DNA of 64,000 nt from contig NW_026570225.1 in assembly GCF_019649055.1 (NCBI RefSeq), forward strand, positions 1,364,001-1,428,000, given 5' to 3'. Shown here piece by piece: positions 42,060-53,866 of this stretch. Source of the stretch: Paramacrobiotus metropolitanus (taxonomy: Eukaryota > Tardigrada > Eutardigrada > Parachela > Macrobiotidae). Position 1 is the first letter of the stretch. Each line of letters begins with the position of its first letter. The notes under the pieces are model-generated. The model searched no databases and was not told where the DNA came from. It saw only the letters and a program-made list of their open reading frames with translations. The translations under genes and the position numbers were made by a program.

Positions 42060-42410
42060 AAGGCGCTGGCATGGGACTGTAACCTGCCGCAGCACCATGG
42101 CCCTGTCGCACAATGCAGCCACATCCACTCGAGCCGGAGCTGCAGCAGAAAGCTAGCCGAGCGGAGCAAGACAGAGAAGTACCGCAACATCACCCAGGAA
42201 TGGCCAGGATTACTGGTTCTCGCCTCTGGCCTTCGAGACCTACGGAACATTCGGACCAGAAACCACCCAGCTGCTTAACGTGCTAGGAAAGATGATCCAG
42301 CAGCAATCAGGCGAACCGCGAGCACTCAGCACTGTAGTTTTTGCTTCAACGGATCAGCGTATAAATTCAGCGAGGAAACGCAGCATCTATAATGGGAACA
42401 GCACCACCGG
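42060..42410 (+). mobile_element. 3'-end fragment of a decayed LINE reverse transcriptase ORF
   Basis: Read in three shifting frames, the plus strand resembles the C-terminus of non-LTR retrotransposon ORF2: AWDCNLPQ, then LAERSKTEKYRNIT, then YWFSPLAFETYGTFGPETTQ, then LLNVLGKMIQQQSGEPRALS. This order (A-W-D, then E-x-x-K-x-x-K-Y, then P-x-A-x-E-T-x-G-x-x-G, then G-E-P-R) is typical of the region after the RT thumb. Frameshifts between the pieces show it is dead, and no upstream RT core remains. Confidence 0.75.
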
Positions 42411-43618
42411 CGGCGAATTTAGACGGAATCTTTTCTATTATTCGCCCGCCTGTGTTTGCAGATGTTGTGTAACTCGCTTGTGTTTTGAGTTTCTCACGAT
42501 TTATGTAGAAGCGTCAAAAATTTTATTGCTCATAACGCGAATAAAAGCAGCCGTAGTTCAAAAAAGATACTAAACTAAATTACACAGTGCACAGTGCACA
42601 CTACATGTACTCCACATCCACTTATGGAGTTTATAATAATATTGCTCATCCGGCAGTGATTGCACTGTACCTACTACTACCTACAGTACTTTAGTACGTA
42701 CTTAAAGTACTGTACTTTAAGATTTAAACACTAACCAGTATTAAAGCTTATAGTATAATGTACGTATTCTGAAGAACTATTGTAGGTTAAGTTGTGGACT
42801 CCATTCTGAAGTTTTGAACTGTGCAAGTAAAGTAATTCATAAAATGTAGGATCGTGAATTCCGGAATGCCCCACCATCCAACAAACATTATTTAGATGCA
42901 GTGCGTCATACTCATTTAACGTGATACCATTTTTTTAAAGCTATCCTTCAGTCATTTCAGGGAGAGATAAAATCTTTCCAAAAAATATAAATGAAAATAT
43001 TATTGCCGAATCGTAAAGCATAAGCACAGCCGGCTAGCTGATTTTAACCGCCTTTTTAATAAGCGCAATGAAAACGTAATGCCGCTTGGACCTGCCCCCC
43101 ACCTCCCAAATGGTCCAATCATGACAGTTGCATTTTTATTTACTTAACATTTGCGATTCTAGGAAGGTGTTGAATCGGTGTAGGCAACTGACAGTCAGGT
43201 TGCAACTTACATCCACATTTTTGATGTTTTGACTTTTGCCTAGACAATTTTTACGACATTTACGCTCCAGTCGTGAGAAAAACTTACCTTAGTTAAGTTT
43301 CAGAAAGCTTCTTCATTAATTAACCAGTAAGTGCGTCACACTCTCCAGGCCTTTTGCTTTACTGGCATGTGATTTTGTTTTGGACGCAAATTGACGAACT
43401 TTACACACAACAGTATTGCATCAGCCATCGTCTTATCGACCTTTTTCCTTCTTGTGAAAACGTTTTCTACGCCAACTGCTTTTGTATGCCACTGCTTATT
43501 TGTCGGGTTTTCTACGGATATCAACCGTTTCGGTGTGGTCCATTTTCAGACATTTGCACTTAATTTGTTTCGGCATATTGACCTTGGAATTTGGAGTTCT
43601 TCGCATTCGTTTGTTTTT
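42411..43618. other. Intergenic DNA upstream of the WSB gene
   Basis: AT-rich sequence without supported coding exons. Runs of TAGTACTTAA/AGTAC words occur near 42670-42740. The final few hundred bases should include the WSB promoter and 5' UTR. Confidence 0.45.
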
Positions 43619-46600
43619 ATGGCGAGTTTTGCAGAAGGTGTCGAGGAATTTACTGGTATGCTTTTATTTTTGTTTATGTTGCAGTTTTTCGGGTGCTTTG
43701 GTGTAATTTGCGTTCCGAACTTTGATAACGAAATGCTCTGTTCGATAACTGTGTTGATTATAAAAAAGCATTCAAGTCGATTCAAAAGATTTATGTAATG
43801 GAATTCAGTTTATCGTACAAAGATTACAGGACCACGTTTATAATATTGCAGCTTCCAAGTACAGAATGCACCAAACTCTCTAAGCTATCCGTGCGGCGTG
43901 CACTTATCAGCCATTAGCTGATTCTTGTTTTCGCTTTGAAACGACTTATGCAGATATTCGGGAATACTTGTTAACTTGCGAATTTTTCAAAAATAATTGT
44001 CAGATCTTTTTTTTAAAATCTGTGCGTAAGCTGTTACCTCGCAAGCCTGTCGTTGCAGGTGCGGAATAGAGTAGCAAAGTAGAGAGATCCTTTTGGTGTC
44101 ATTACGTAATTATGCATCATTTCATCGCATTTCTGATAGTAAAGTTTTACTGTGATATTTCGGTTGTGTCGTAAAACATTTCGATGAATCCGTATTTCTG
44201 TTGTTCAAATCAGGACTGCTTCCACCAATACAACGTCTGGGAACAGATGAAGAGTTCGATTGCCCACGAAAGCATGGAGATGAGGTGAGATTTAACTCAT
44301 TTGATGGGTGTTACTTTAAAATTAATTGTGTTTGTTGATTCTGCCAGTTTTCGTTTTGAAATAAGTTCAACTTTGCTGCAGCTCGTCACATGTGCACTTG
44401 CCCCGGACGGCAAATGGTTTGCGTGGTCACTCGGCACCCGAATGGTCTTCGTTGTACAAACGCAGTCGGACAAGTAAGTAAAGTGACCACTTGGCCGAAA
44501 GTAGTTGCTGAATGCTACTAGTCTCGGTAATAATATATTTCTAGAAAGTGCATCGTAATATCTGAAGGCTTGCCGTCATATAAGCTCATAGTGCATTTTA
44601 GCGTCAACTTCGATCTATCTCGTGTATTTTGCTCTTACGAAATCCGTGCGTAGTACGTGTAAATCAGTTCACTAGTGTGATTTCGCACTTTTTGATTGTG
44701 TTAGTATTACTAGTTTAGCGGAATTTTTACCTGCGAAGAAGGAAATTGCGTTGCAGGATCGCAATCAGAAATTGATGTAGGCTTCATATAAAAAATATGG
44801 GCACTTAAATCTGCTAATTTATGTAAGAGTACCTTTTATAGCGGAAAAATCTGTTATGTTTAACTTTACGGACTGACAACAGGGATATGATTGTGAGGAT
44901 TGTGAGCTAACTTGTAAATAAATTAATTAAGCAGTTGTTCATATCCGTCGAAATTTCAAACCTGTGTCAGCTGGATGCGTTGGTACGATAGCTGTTGCAG
45001 CCGGTAGAGATCTACGGGTAGCAGACCAGTTTTTGGCTGTGCATAAATGCTTGAATGCTATAAAATTTTAATTATGAAAATTACTGATGGTGAGCTCATT
45101 GTTATTTGGTACGCTCCGTGGGTGTGTTGATACATGCCAGTGTATCGAATTAACAGTTTGCTTTCGTTAAAGTATAGTTGTGGTTGCATGTCTCTTGTTT
45201 TTATCTTTGTTTTATTTTGAAAAAACGGCCAAGGAGCGGTTGTTTTTGAGCTAAAGGAAATCCGAAACGCGTATTAACCTATTAGGTAATAAATAACTTG
45301 GCAAGAGTTTATCTGTTGTTTTGAATCCTGCACCCAGTTCCACTCGTGGACCGTAATCACGCACGTCAGAATGGTTGATTAATGATCAATTTTATCATAT
45401 GCGTGATCATAAATTTCCTTCTTATGGATTTGTTGTTGTTTGCCTCGGCGGCGCTTGAAATCTTTCACGGAAGCGCTTCGCTGCAGACGTGTTTGAATGG
45501 ATGGCACTGAAAGCTTTGCTACGTGCTTTCCTTTTTCTGTTACCCCTTCATGCCTTTCTTTACAGCCAAATGTGCATAATACGGTTCATAATTACAAAAC
45601 GCGCTGGATATTCGTTAAACCTATTATTTTACGTTTGAACCATTCGTTCAGGTTTTGAAGAGTCAGTTAGCTTTTGAACGTTGCTCGTAATATCTTCCAC
45701 TAATGGTTTAGTTTGTAGCGAATCGTCATGCATTAATAGAGCTTCTCTTATTTTATGTTTGAAACGCTATATTCAGTATTAAAGACGATAGACACCGCTC
45801 AGTGCATCATCCAAAATAACAATAACAGTGCGATGCATTATACTGTAAATGCATGTTGTTTAATAGGGCAGGCTGTTCATTTGATGAACTAAAGAAACGG
45901 AAAATTGGCGAGAAAGCGGAGTGGAACAAAAAGTGCCTTGATTGCACCGTTGGTGTGACTGCGCTTGAATTTGGGTGTCGATCATCTGATATCAAATGGC
46001 ATTCGGATCAGGTCCATTACAAAATAGTGCATAATTTTCCCAAAGGGAAAATTGTGCTTGCCGCTGGCCTGAGCAATGGAGAAATCAAGTTGTGGGACTT
46101 GGAATGCGGTAAATTTGAATGGCTTTATACGCGCTTTTTGTTTTTCTGACGTATTAGTGTGTTATAATATCAGCTTGGTATCGGGCAATGGCTGAGCTTT
46201 AGCATTCACTTATTTGTTAGCTTACCGTTCACAACTAAAACGAGTTTTCTGCTTTGTTTAGGGCGTATTATTCTTCTCCTTCAAGATCACAAAGCGGCGA
46301 TCACAGGGTTGAGTTTTTCGCCAGACGGAAGGTGGGAATTATATTGTAAAAGTGGCGGGTAATGAATGCTACAGTTTTTTTGCATTTTCAGCTTAGTGCT
46401 TGCGTCTGCCTCCAAAGACAGCAGCGTCAAATTGTGGGATTTGACAGACGACGGAAACATGTTTAAGACGCTGCACTGCGAACATTCAAAACAAGTGAAC
46501 GCCATTGCCTGGTCTCCTGTTGGTCAGCGCATTGCAAGTGTGGGAGTTCTTAAAATGGTATGTGTTTTTGCTTAAGAGGTAGACATTTGGTGTGTGTCTG

Positions 46601-47459
46601 CTTTTTGCATGTGATTTCAGGAGGTTTTTCTGTTTTTTTATAATTAGAACTTTTTTGGGTCATTTTTAATAAATAATGCAGCTGAGAAGGTTTTAAAGAT
46701 ATCTTTTGTAATTCCTAAATGCAGTAAGAGGCGGATGTGTTTCAGTGCTACTTTGGAAAAACATCTTCCAATTTCCATAGGCACTGTTATGGAATGCACG
46801 AACTGGCACTTTGGAACGTCGTTTGGAAAATGGCCACCTAAACGACGTCACAGGCTGTTGCTTTTCACCGGATGGTGCGTTGTTATTTACGTCGAGTTGG
46901 GATACAACAGTCATTTGTTGGGATGTTCAGACGGGCGCCAAGCGTACGGTCTACGGGCACATGTTTCCTCCACCACGACCAATTTTCGCCGGTGGAGTAA
47001 ATGGGCATGAAGTACGGGGGGTGACTGTTTGTCCAGATGGAATGCATATTGCCTCTGTCTGCCGCGACGGTTATATTCGGGTGTGGAATATTTTCCACGG
47101 CACTAATCCTATTCAAAAGGCTGCTCTGCGTGATGCGCGAGCGGTCCACTTTTCGCACAATGGATTTTTGTTAGCTGTTGGGTAAGTTAATGAAATTGCT
47201 TACTACGTAAAATATAGAAATGGATAGTGTATTAAGATAATTGTTAGAATTTTGATCAGACTTCTCGTTTCCGGTTTGTAGGTGTCAAAGCGGCGAGATG
47301 AACTTCTTCGCAGCACCCATGCAGACCGCGACATTACAACACCGATGTCGGCTGACGGTTAGGCAGTGCATAATCAGTGGTGATGGCTGCGCGGCACTGC
47401 GTGCACTTGTACCCCGGAAGGCAGCACAATATCTCAATTATGCGGATATCGTCACGTGA
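43619..47459 (+). CDS. WSB: WD repeat and SOCS box protein (WSB1/2 ortholog)
   Basis: Substrate receptor of a Cullin-5/Elongin BC ubiquitin ligase in the known family. Exons: 43619-43655, 44214-44284, 44382-44473, 45867-46108, 46262-46331, 46392-46557, 46781-47181, 47282-47459; phases agree and give 418 residues (human WSB1 is 421). The start MASFAEG resembles human MASFPPR. WD40 units are visible around CALAPDGKWFAWS, LAAGLSNGEIKLWD, LSFSPDGSLVLASASKDSSV with KLWDL, CCFSPDGALLFTSSWDT with VICWD, and VCRDGYIRVWN. The linker GHMFPPPRPIFAGGVN is a WSB hallmark. The C-terminal ~45 residues (LQHRCRLTVRQCI to AAQYLNYADIVT) correspond to the SOCS box. An AATAAA lies near 47862. Confidence 0.94.
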
Positions 47460-48122
47460 AGTCGTGTTTACGGAAGAGTTTGGATTTGGCAATCAGTGGT
47501 GATCATCGTTTGTATGTGTGTGCGTGTGTAGCGCAGATGTTTAGATGCTCGTGGCGCTTGTTTATAAAAATCATTTGCACTGGCTTTTTGTACCTTTTGA
47601 TTACGCGTGCTTTCACATTTTTGGCGTTGAAAATCTCGCTTGTATTTATTGTGCTTCTTTTGATCTAGTTGCTCTTTAGATTGGAGGTTGCTCAATCGGT
47701 TAGAGTAGATTTCAGATCTTTGAATCGCTTATTTATTGTACAGAGCTGGTCTTCAGAGCATAACTGTTTTGTGCGCACATTAGTGTGATTGCTCGAATGT
47801 TTGGCGAGAGTTAATGTTTGTATACTTTGTACTTATTTATTTCACTCGTTAGAATATTTAAAAATAAAGTTACCGCTGACATATACGAGGGAATATTGCT
47901 CACGCGTGTTAAAACGGAAAATCTAATGTCTCTACATTTATCTTGGTTTCTCTATGCCAGTGTCAAGTGACTGCCAACAACCTCGATTTCAGATCCACCA
48001 TTTTTCCGTTTTCACATTCAGATGGACCAGAAAGACTTAAGAAATTTCATTAGAAAAGCTGAACAGTTGCGCTATGTACAAATCAGATCCTAACCCACTA
48101 TAAACAGAAAAGCAGATCAAAG
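47460..48122. other. WSB 3' UTR and intergenic DNA
   Basis: About 660 bp between convergently transcribed genes. It contains the likely WSB polyadenylation signal near 47862 and no supported coding exon. Confidence 0.5.
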
Positions 48123-49580
48123 TCAGCCAACCTTGAACCTTTTATAAGCCACACTGATGGCATCAGCGCAGGCTCCATAGTTCGGTAGACCACCAACAAA
48201 CAAATTCACCGCACAGAATACAGACGACATAGCCGAGGTGATGAAGATTAACAAATGACAGTTCATCCCGACCATCTTTAATATGTAGATCTCCTCCAGT
48301 ACGCCTTCCGGCCACGACAGTTCGTCCTGTCCGATGACCTTTACCATTTGCTGTTGGAGGTGTATCATCGGTAGTAGTTTATGCTGCCAGTCCCGCAGTG
48401 TGGCGTAGATGCCCACCGCGATGAGCGACAGAGCGAAGAGGCCGAAGGAACAGGCCAAGTTGAGGTTGTGCAAGGATTTGTGGAGTTTGGTTAAGGTCGG
48501 TCGGTGCTCCTGCCGGCTGACCTTCCATATCACAGCTCCTGTGGCACCGTTCAGTAGGGAGAGGCAGGCCACGAAAAGTCCCGGGGATTCGATGCTGAGC
48601 AGCGCAGCACTGGCGATGGGATGTTTCAACTTCACTACCAATATAATATAGAATACACTCAACACAGTAGACTCAGTAGGCAATTAAGTGTTTGAGTATT
48701 AATAATGTAACTGATAACAGCAACCTTTTGATTCCAGCTTGAGCTAAATTCGCTTAAATCTTGTAATGTACAGATAACTGTATTATAAAATTATTTCAAC
48801 AAAGGGTTGACAGAATTTTAGGACTATCAGAAATTCCTTTATTGAAAAAATTTAATTGGCCAAAAAGTTTTCGCACTTGTTTGATGGAATGCCAATGGTA
48901 GTACCGGCGTTTCCGACAGCATTAGCATTACATTAAAGGTTAAATAGGTAGGTAAAATAAATAAAGCTTATGGTTAAAAAAATCTATTATATTAACAAAA
49001 CTTACTGAACCTAGTCGAGCCGCTCGGATAAATTGTTTCAGTTTTCGTACAGACTGTTCCTCTATACGCTTGGAAGTACAGTAATTATAGTACAATTGTG
49101 CAAGTACCATTACCGCTAACTGAAGACAATTTGTTAAACGCAATTTGTTAAATTACCGTTGGTACTATCTATGAAAGTACAAGCCGAGTCTCACCAGAAA
49201 GATGGACGAGCCTGAACATGAGAAGGTCCGGTAAGTATTCCGTAAAAGCAATAAATTGCATACGGTATTACGTATTTGAACATTAAGGACATACTTATAG
49301 CTTCCGTTATCAGTGTTGCTACTCCCAGCGCACAGGAGACGATAGCCAGTCCCAGAATTCCGTCCAGACTAACTTTGAGCGAATAAGCTTTCTGGCGCTG
49401 CAATAGGCGGAACAGCCGAATGAGGCGACCCTGGTTCTCGGCGACAGAACGCAGGGATCCTCCGCCGACAGTCGACGGTCGCACAATGTGCGAGGCTTTT
49501 CGCGCGATGCCGGCACTCCCGGCACGCATGACTTGCCGACGTCTTTTGATAAATTTGTGCAATATGCGAAATGAGCCCAT
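48123..49580 (-). CDS. Four-TM membrane protein, unknown family
   Basis: A two-exon minus-strand gene (49580-49295 and 48634-48123) in compatible phase, joining TEAI to MKLKHPIAS, gives 265 residues. The N-terminal ~60 residues are strongly basic (KFIKRRRQVMR, IARKASHIVR) and cytosolic-looking. Four hydrophobic segments follow: GILGLAIVSCALGVATLI, ALLSIESPGLFVACLSLL, ACSFGLFALSLIAVGIYATL, and CHLLIFITSAMSSVFCAVNL. A loop of about 50 residues separates segments 3 and 4. The layout recalls tetraspan proteins, but I see no tetraspanin CCG motif, no claudin W-GLW-C-C and no connexin signature, so no family is assigned. Strong splice sites and long open frames support a real gene. Confidence 0.72.
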
Positions 49581-50867
49581 AGTTTCAGTTCATAACATTA
49601 ATCGAACAACCAAACATCGGTGTGCTAGATTAATAATTCAAAAAGTCAAACGATAAGGGATTTTGTTGCTACTTGTAGGTACAGACGGTCGCAAATGCAA
49701 ATCACGTCTGACAGCTGCAGAACTTGACAAGTTCGTGGAAAACGCACGCTGGACTGTGGCAAAGTGACGGCTTTAGACTAGCTATTATTGTGCGCACTAC
49801 GCAGTCAGTATAGACGTTAATCAGATTAAATAAAAAATAATAAGCACGCCAAAACTAAATGGACGCCGATGCAAAAACGCAAAGCGGCAAATTTCCGGCG
49901 ACGGAAGCGGCACAGGGCTTTGTACATAGTATGGACGTTATCGGTGCTCTTGATAGATAGAGCTGGCAGATTCAAACGATATGGTGTCCGATATCCATAC
50001 GTTTCATGAACACGATTCTACGGGTAGTATTGCATTGCACATACAGAGTAGATAAGACTTTGTTTTGTCTGGAAGCTGTCAGCATAGATCTTCGGAACGT
50101 TTTTTCTATAGAACTACAATACTTTCTACTGTAAAACCGGCGTGAAGTTAGAGTCTAATAGTAGTAATGCTCGAGCGTGAACTCGAGCGTCAATAATACA
50201 GATATTATAAGTATTATTATTATTATTATATTATTATAGCAACTACAGTAGCCAAACTCCATTAAAGGAGACTTTAACCCTAAGGTGAAAACCTTTGGGT
50301 GTTTAGGCTATTGGAAAATTTTTTTGTTTAATTTTGAAAAGAAGAATTTTTTTTGTTTAATTTTTTATGAAGTAATCACTTCGAATGGCCAATTATAATC
50401 TGTACCGCTTAGTTTTATGTTTCTGGCAAGCGTGCATTAAAAACTACGAGTAACGAGAATTTCATTGGTTTATCAAAGCAGTGCTCACAGCCGAGCTTTT
50501 AAAATAAATTAATAGTCTTTGTCGTGTAACTATTTTGTAATTAACCTACATAAAAAGTAACAAATGTGTCGTAAACGACAGATGATTGCGTTAAATGCGT
50601 TTAATCGCCAAATGTTTTACTGTATGGCGCAGCGCCAGGATCGTGTTTTATTGTTTTGGAATCCCATCGGTTATTGTGATAACAGAAAACGAAGGTACTT
50701 ATTACTGGCACAGCATTCGCACAAGCCTTTTTAAATGTGGTCCGCATATATATGTCGTACAGTATAATTGTCGATGCATGTACTACGCGGTATTGTTTCT
50801 GTATGTAATGAGCATTTAAAAGAAGTCATCTTTTACTTGAGTAAGAATATAGTCGGTAGTTGTGCAA
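49581..50867. other. Intergenic DNA with short ATT microsatellite
   Basis: Nothing coding was recognised. A TATTATTATTATTATTATA-like run lies near 50211-50238. The part adjacent to 49580 should carry the promoter of the four-TM gene. Confidence 0.45.
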
Positions 50868-51596
50868 TTAAAAGCGAACACTAAATTCTACCACCATTTC
50901 AGCAGTAGAGTCGTGGGCGGTTATCACCTGCGGCACAGTCGGCTGATACGGAACAGAGTAGGTGAAGTCGAAGGTGCCAATGGAATCGTGGAAGTTGACA
51001 TCTTCATCCGTGGCGACGATATGCACTCGTGCCAAAGATCCCTTCACTGCCAGCGCCGAATGGCCCACTTGCGGAGGAAACACAATCTGGTTTACGTCCT
51101 CACCGCCGTCGTAATAGCCTCGGCTTGACCTATACGACGTCACTGTGCGTGTTACGGGAACTACTCGTAGGTACATAATATTTGAAACTCTTTTTGAAAA
51201 AGTAACTTACGTGCATTGTGCAGTTGTAAACACCGCTACGATCAAACTCAAAGATTGCGCTAGACTTACTGCACAACTCCATTAGGATCCGTCCACGAAT
51301 ACGTGATATCAAAGAGAGGATCACACTTTGCATATCCAAAAGGCAATCCGGGGTCGCAGTTCTTGCTGCTGTAGAAGCGTTTAACCTGCATGCTGACCAC
51401 GGGGTTGGAGGAATTGCTCTTTATTGCCGGCAGAGGCAAGGATTTTCTTCTTGCCAGGGGTGGAATTAGTCGAGGATTAACAGCAGCAGAAGTCACTTCC
51501 GCCAGTGCAGACAGAATAAATAAGACAGCTAAACATGTGCAACAAACTAAACATGTGCGTTTAAGTAGAAAACACAGGCTTCAGATGTAAATTCTC
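50868..51596 (-). CDS. Partial secreted protein gene, unknown; exon joins unresolved
   Basis: Three minus-strand coding blocks appear related. The first (about 51590-51272) starts in a hydrophobic stretch, CLVCCTCLAVLFILSALA, resembling a signal peptide, followed by NPVVSMQVKRFYSSKNCDPG and CDPLFDITYSWTDPNG. A middle block around 51215-51250 reads FEFDRSGVYNCTMH. The last (about 51152-50868) reads TSYRSSRGYYDGGEDVNQIV through IGTFDFTYSVPYQ to a stop. No ATG lies in frame before the hydrophobic stretch, so a 5' exon is missing. The donor after GVVQ would leave an intron of only ~34 nt, and I could not reconcile all phases. The product looks extracellular; no family is recognised with confidence. 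Confidence 0.45.
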
Positions 51597-51599
51597 GAC

Positions 51600-52377
51600 G
51601 TAACAAACGGTCGAACAAACTGTAGTTTAAGAGCAAATTTTTTGTCGTGGAACACCGTTTTATCGTTATTATGATAGTCGGAAAATGCAATGGAGCATGC
51701 TTGCACTGCACAGATTGACCTCTGTGGTATCAAAGCAGGCTAGTAGATTATGAATACAGTTCATATCATCTATCATTATTCATGTATTTGCCATTATTAC
51801 GAATGCTTTCTGCTTTATTTACCTGCTAATTGGCGAATTTTGAAAGAACGCCCAGCCATTATGATGATCGTTGAGAAAAGGATGGTTCGCATGCGCTTAG
51901 TATTCCCTAAACCGCGAAAGGTCAGATCGCTAGCTAGCTACATGTACAGATATAAAACCAGTGCACGCTAGCTTGCTATTACGCGGATAGTAGTCGAATT
52001 AATTTTGCTATCACAAACTTGCAAACAATTAATCTAGGTAGGTTTGATGCGGGTTCATATTTTATCAGTACGATGATACGGTACTTTATTATGATGATAG
52101 TGCAGAATGTCGATTGGCATTAATATATTGCACTTCTCCGGTTTATCTTCTACGGGATTGTACACGCTTTTTGTGCCCCTTGTGTGAGTTATCTAAACAT
52201 TTTGCAATATAATTGAATTTGTTTTTCTGTGTGTGTACCATTATTTTCTGTGCAAAATGCGATACTGATGTCATACTTAATATTTCAACTACGGCGTACG
52301 TGATATGAAGATTTGCTTGGAGGTCAGCAGTAAAGGTTCGACCATGTCAATACGGTAATACCATCAACAAAGTATCA
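51600..52377. other. AT-rich intergenic DNA
   Basis: No supported gene. It may contain the missing 5' exon and promoter of the minus-strand secreted protein gene, but no candidate ATG-signal-peptide exon was identified. Confidence 0.4.
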
Positions 52378-52431
52378 ATGCCGTTTATCTGGAGTGCATT
52401 CTACGTAGAATCTACTCCAGATAAACGGCAT
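52378..52431. repeat. 54-bp near-perfect palindrome
   Basis: ATGCCGTTTATCTGGAGT (52378-52395) is followed by its exact complement at 52414-52431. The 18-bp centre is itself almost entirely the palindrome ATTCTACGTAGAAT. Only two base pairs fail to match across the structure. A partial extra copy, AAACGGCAT, follows directly. No gene overlaps it. Confidence 0.88.
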
Positions 52432-52709
52432 AAACGGCATTGCGCTGCGATCTGAGCAAGATCCGCTACAGAGACATTCTGTTAAAATATGTTTATCCAC
52501 CCAGTTCAATACAAACACTGGGGGTTTGGAATAGCCATTACAGTCAGTAACCGACATTGTGAAATCGTATCAGTATATATACGGGTATTGTTCATAAATT
52601 ATATGCAGGCAAACGAATTATTGTAACCGCCATCGCATCAATGGTATAGAAGTACTTTAAATACTGTATCATTGACAAAAGGCTTAAAAACGTTTTGGAT
52701 AGAGCAGAT

Positions 52710-53462
52710 TTACCGCATGACCGGTGGTTCAGACTCAGAAGGAAGAACAGGTTCCGCAGTGACAGTTGTTCTGATATTACTACGTACATCACCAGTATCG
52801 GTTTCGTTTGCCATCACGAACGCATAAGAATGACCATCCACAACTGCACTGGTGGCCGTCGACGATTCCAGACTCCTCTGAGCTGCATCTGCCGCAACAG
52901 TAACGTTCGTAAGTGCGGCGGAACTGTTACTCGGAGCTGTGTCAATGTCAACTGTTGCAGTATAATTAGGCGACTGCGAAACGGGATCCGGGTTTGACGT
53001 GGTACTTATATTATGAGGATCAGCGACATTACTGTCGTTGGATCTAGCGACGCTGCCAGCTGGCCCTTTGGCTGCTAATTTCGATTTCCGCTGTTCAAGT
53101 CTCAGAAGGAATTTGTGTGCGTTTTTGAAGATATTCGGGAAATGTGGCTTCTCATCCCGTTCGTCTTCAAGAAAATATCCGTATTTTTCTTTCATGCGCA
53201 AGGCCAGTTTGAAAATCGTCGCCGCATTGCAGGCGTGGTCAGTGCACAGATCGCTGCAGCCGAAAACGGTAGAGGCAACAGTATCGAGGTTAATGTCATA
53301 CGGTTTCAGTTGTCCACAGACAATGTTTTTCGCCTGGAACTGGGGAGGAATTATTGCTGTACAATATCTGGAGACGATGTACGATGTGCCGGATTGATTT
53401 TCTGTAAACCAGAGCGCAACTATGAATGTTCCTTGCTAATACCGAAATTGGAGTAGAAGTAC

Positions 53463-53532
<70 letters not shown>

Positions 53533-53866
53533 ATTATACTCTGTAGTCTGCATACGTAGTATGTAGTTGCACTTGCACAATATGTATGAAATGCACAACA
53601 CCTGCTTGTACGTGCTAAAATGAAATGCACAACACCAATTTAGGTGCTAAAAAACTGGTTGTGATAGTCGTAGCAGCACCTACTGAATTCTCCCAGCGAT
53701 GTCACACAAGCCACGGCCATCAAGGGAAATCGGGAATCTGCTGAGCCTATCAGGGAACGACAGTTGTTTTGGACTAAAGTTGGATTGCTGGTCATATGAG
53801 GAGATTCGCATGCCGGATTGGAACCATTGATTGAATGGCAAACCAAACAGTTAATTGCCAGAGTTG
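52710..53866 (-). CDS. Ly6/uPAR-like three-finger domain protein with long S/T-rich tail (partial)
   Basis: Two minus-strand exons, 53866-53684 and 53431-52710, join in phase (SLGEF to RTFIVALWF). The cysteine order fits a Ly6/QVR-type three-finger fold: CLVCHSINGSNPAC, then NNC, then AVACV, then SRYC, a further VCG, and FGCSDLCTDHACN at the end, the usual C-terminal C..D.CN. The signal-peptide exon should lie further upstream and was not found. After the domain come about 185 residues: a charged helix-like part (KEKYGYFLEDERDEK) and a Ser/Thr/Asn-rich part with many N-x-S/T sites. There is no C-terminal hydrophobic GPI signal, unlike most Ly6 proteins. The intron contains a (TA)32 tract. Confidence 0.65.
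53465..53528. repeat. (TA)32 microsatellite
   Basis: A perfect run of 32 TA dinucleotides sits inside the intron of the minus-strand Ly6-like gene. It is likely polymorphic in length. Confidence 0.97.

Noticed and set aside
35951-42410. CRISPR-like or antiviral repeat array
   Set aside because: The repeats are inverted, degenerate and lack unique spacers of regular length; they are transposon subterminal repeats in a eukaryotic genome.
50211-50238. ATT trinucleotide run as a functional element
   Set aside because: Short and imperfect microsatellite with no context suggesting function.
53115-53456. 113- and 119-codon plus-strand frames
   Set aside because: Antisense to the Ly6-like exon, whose cysteine pattern and phase-matched partner exon make the minus strand the coding one.
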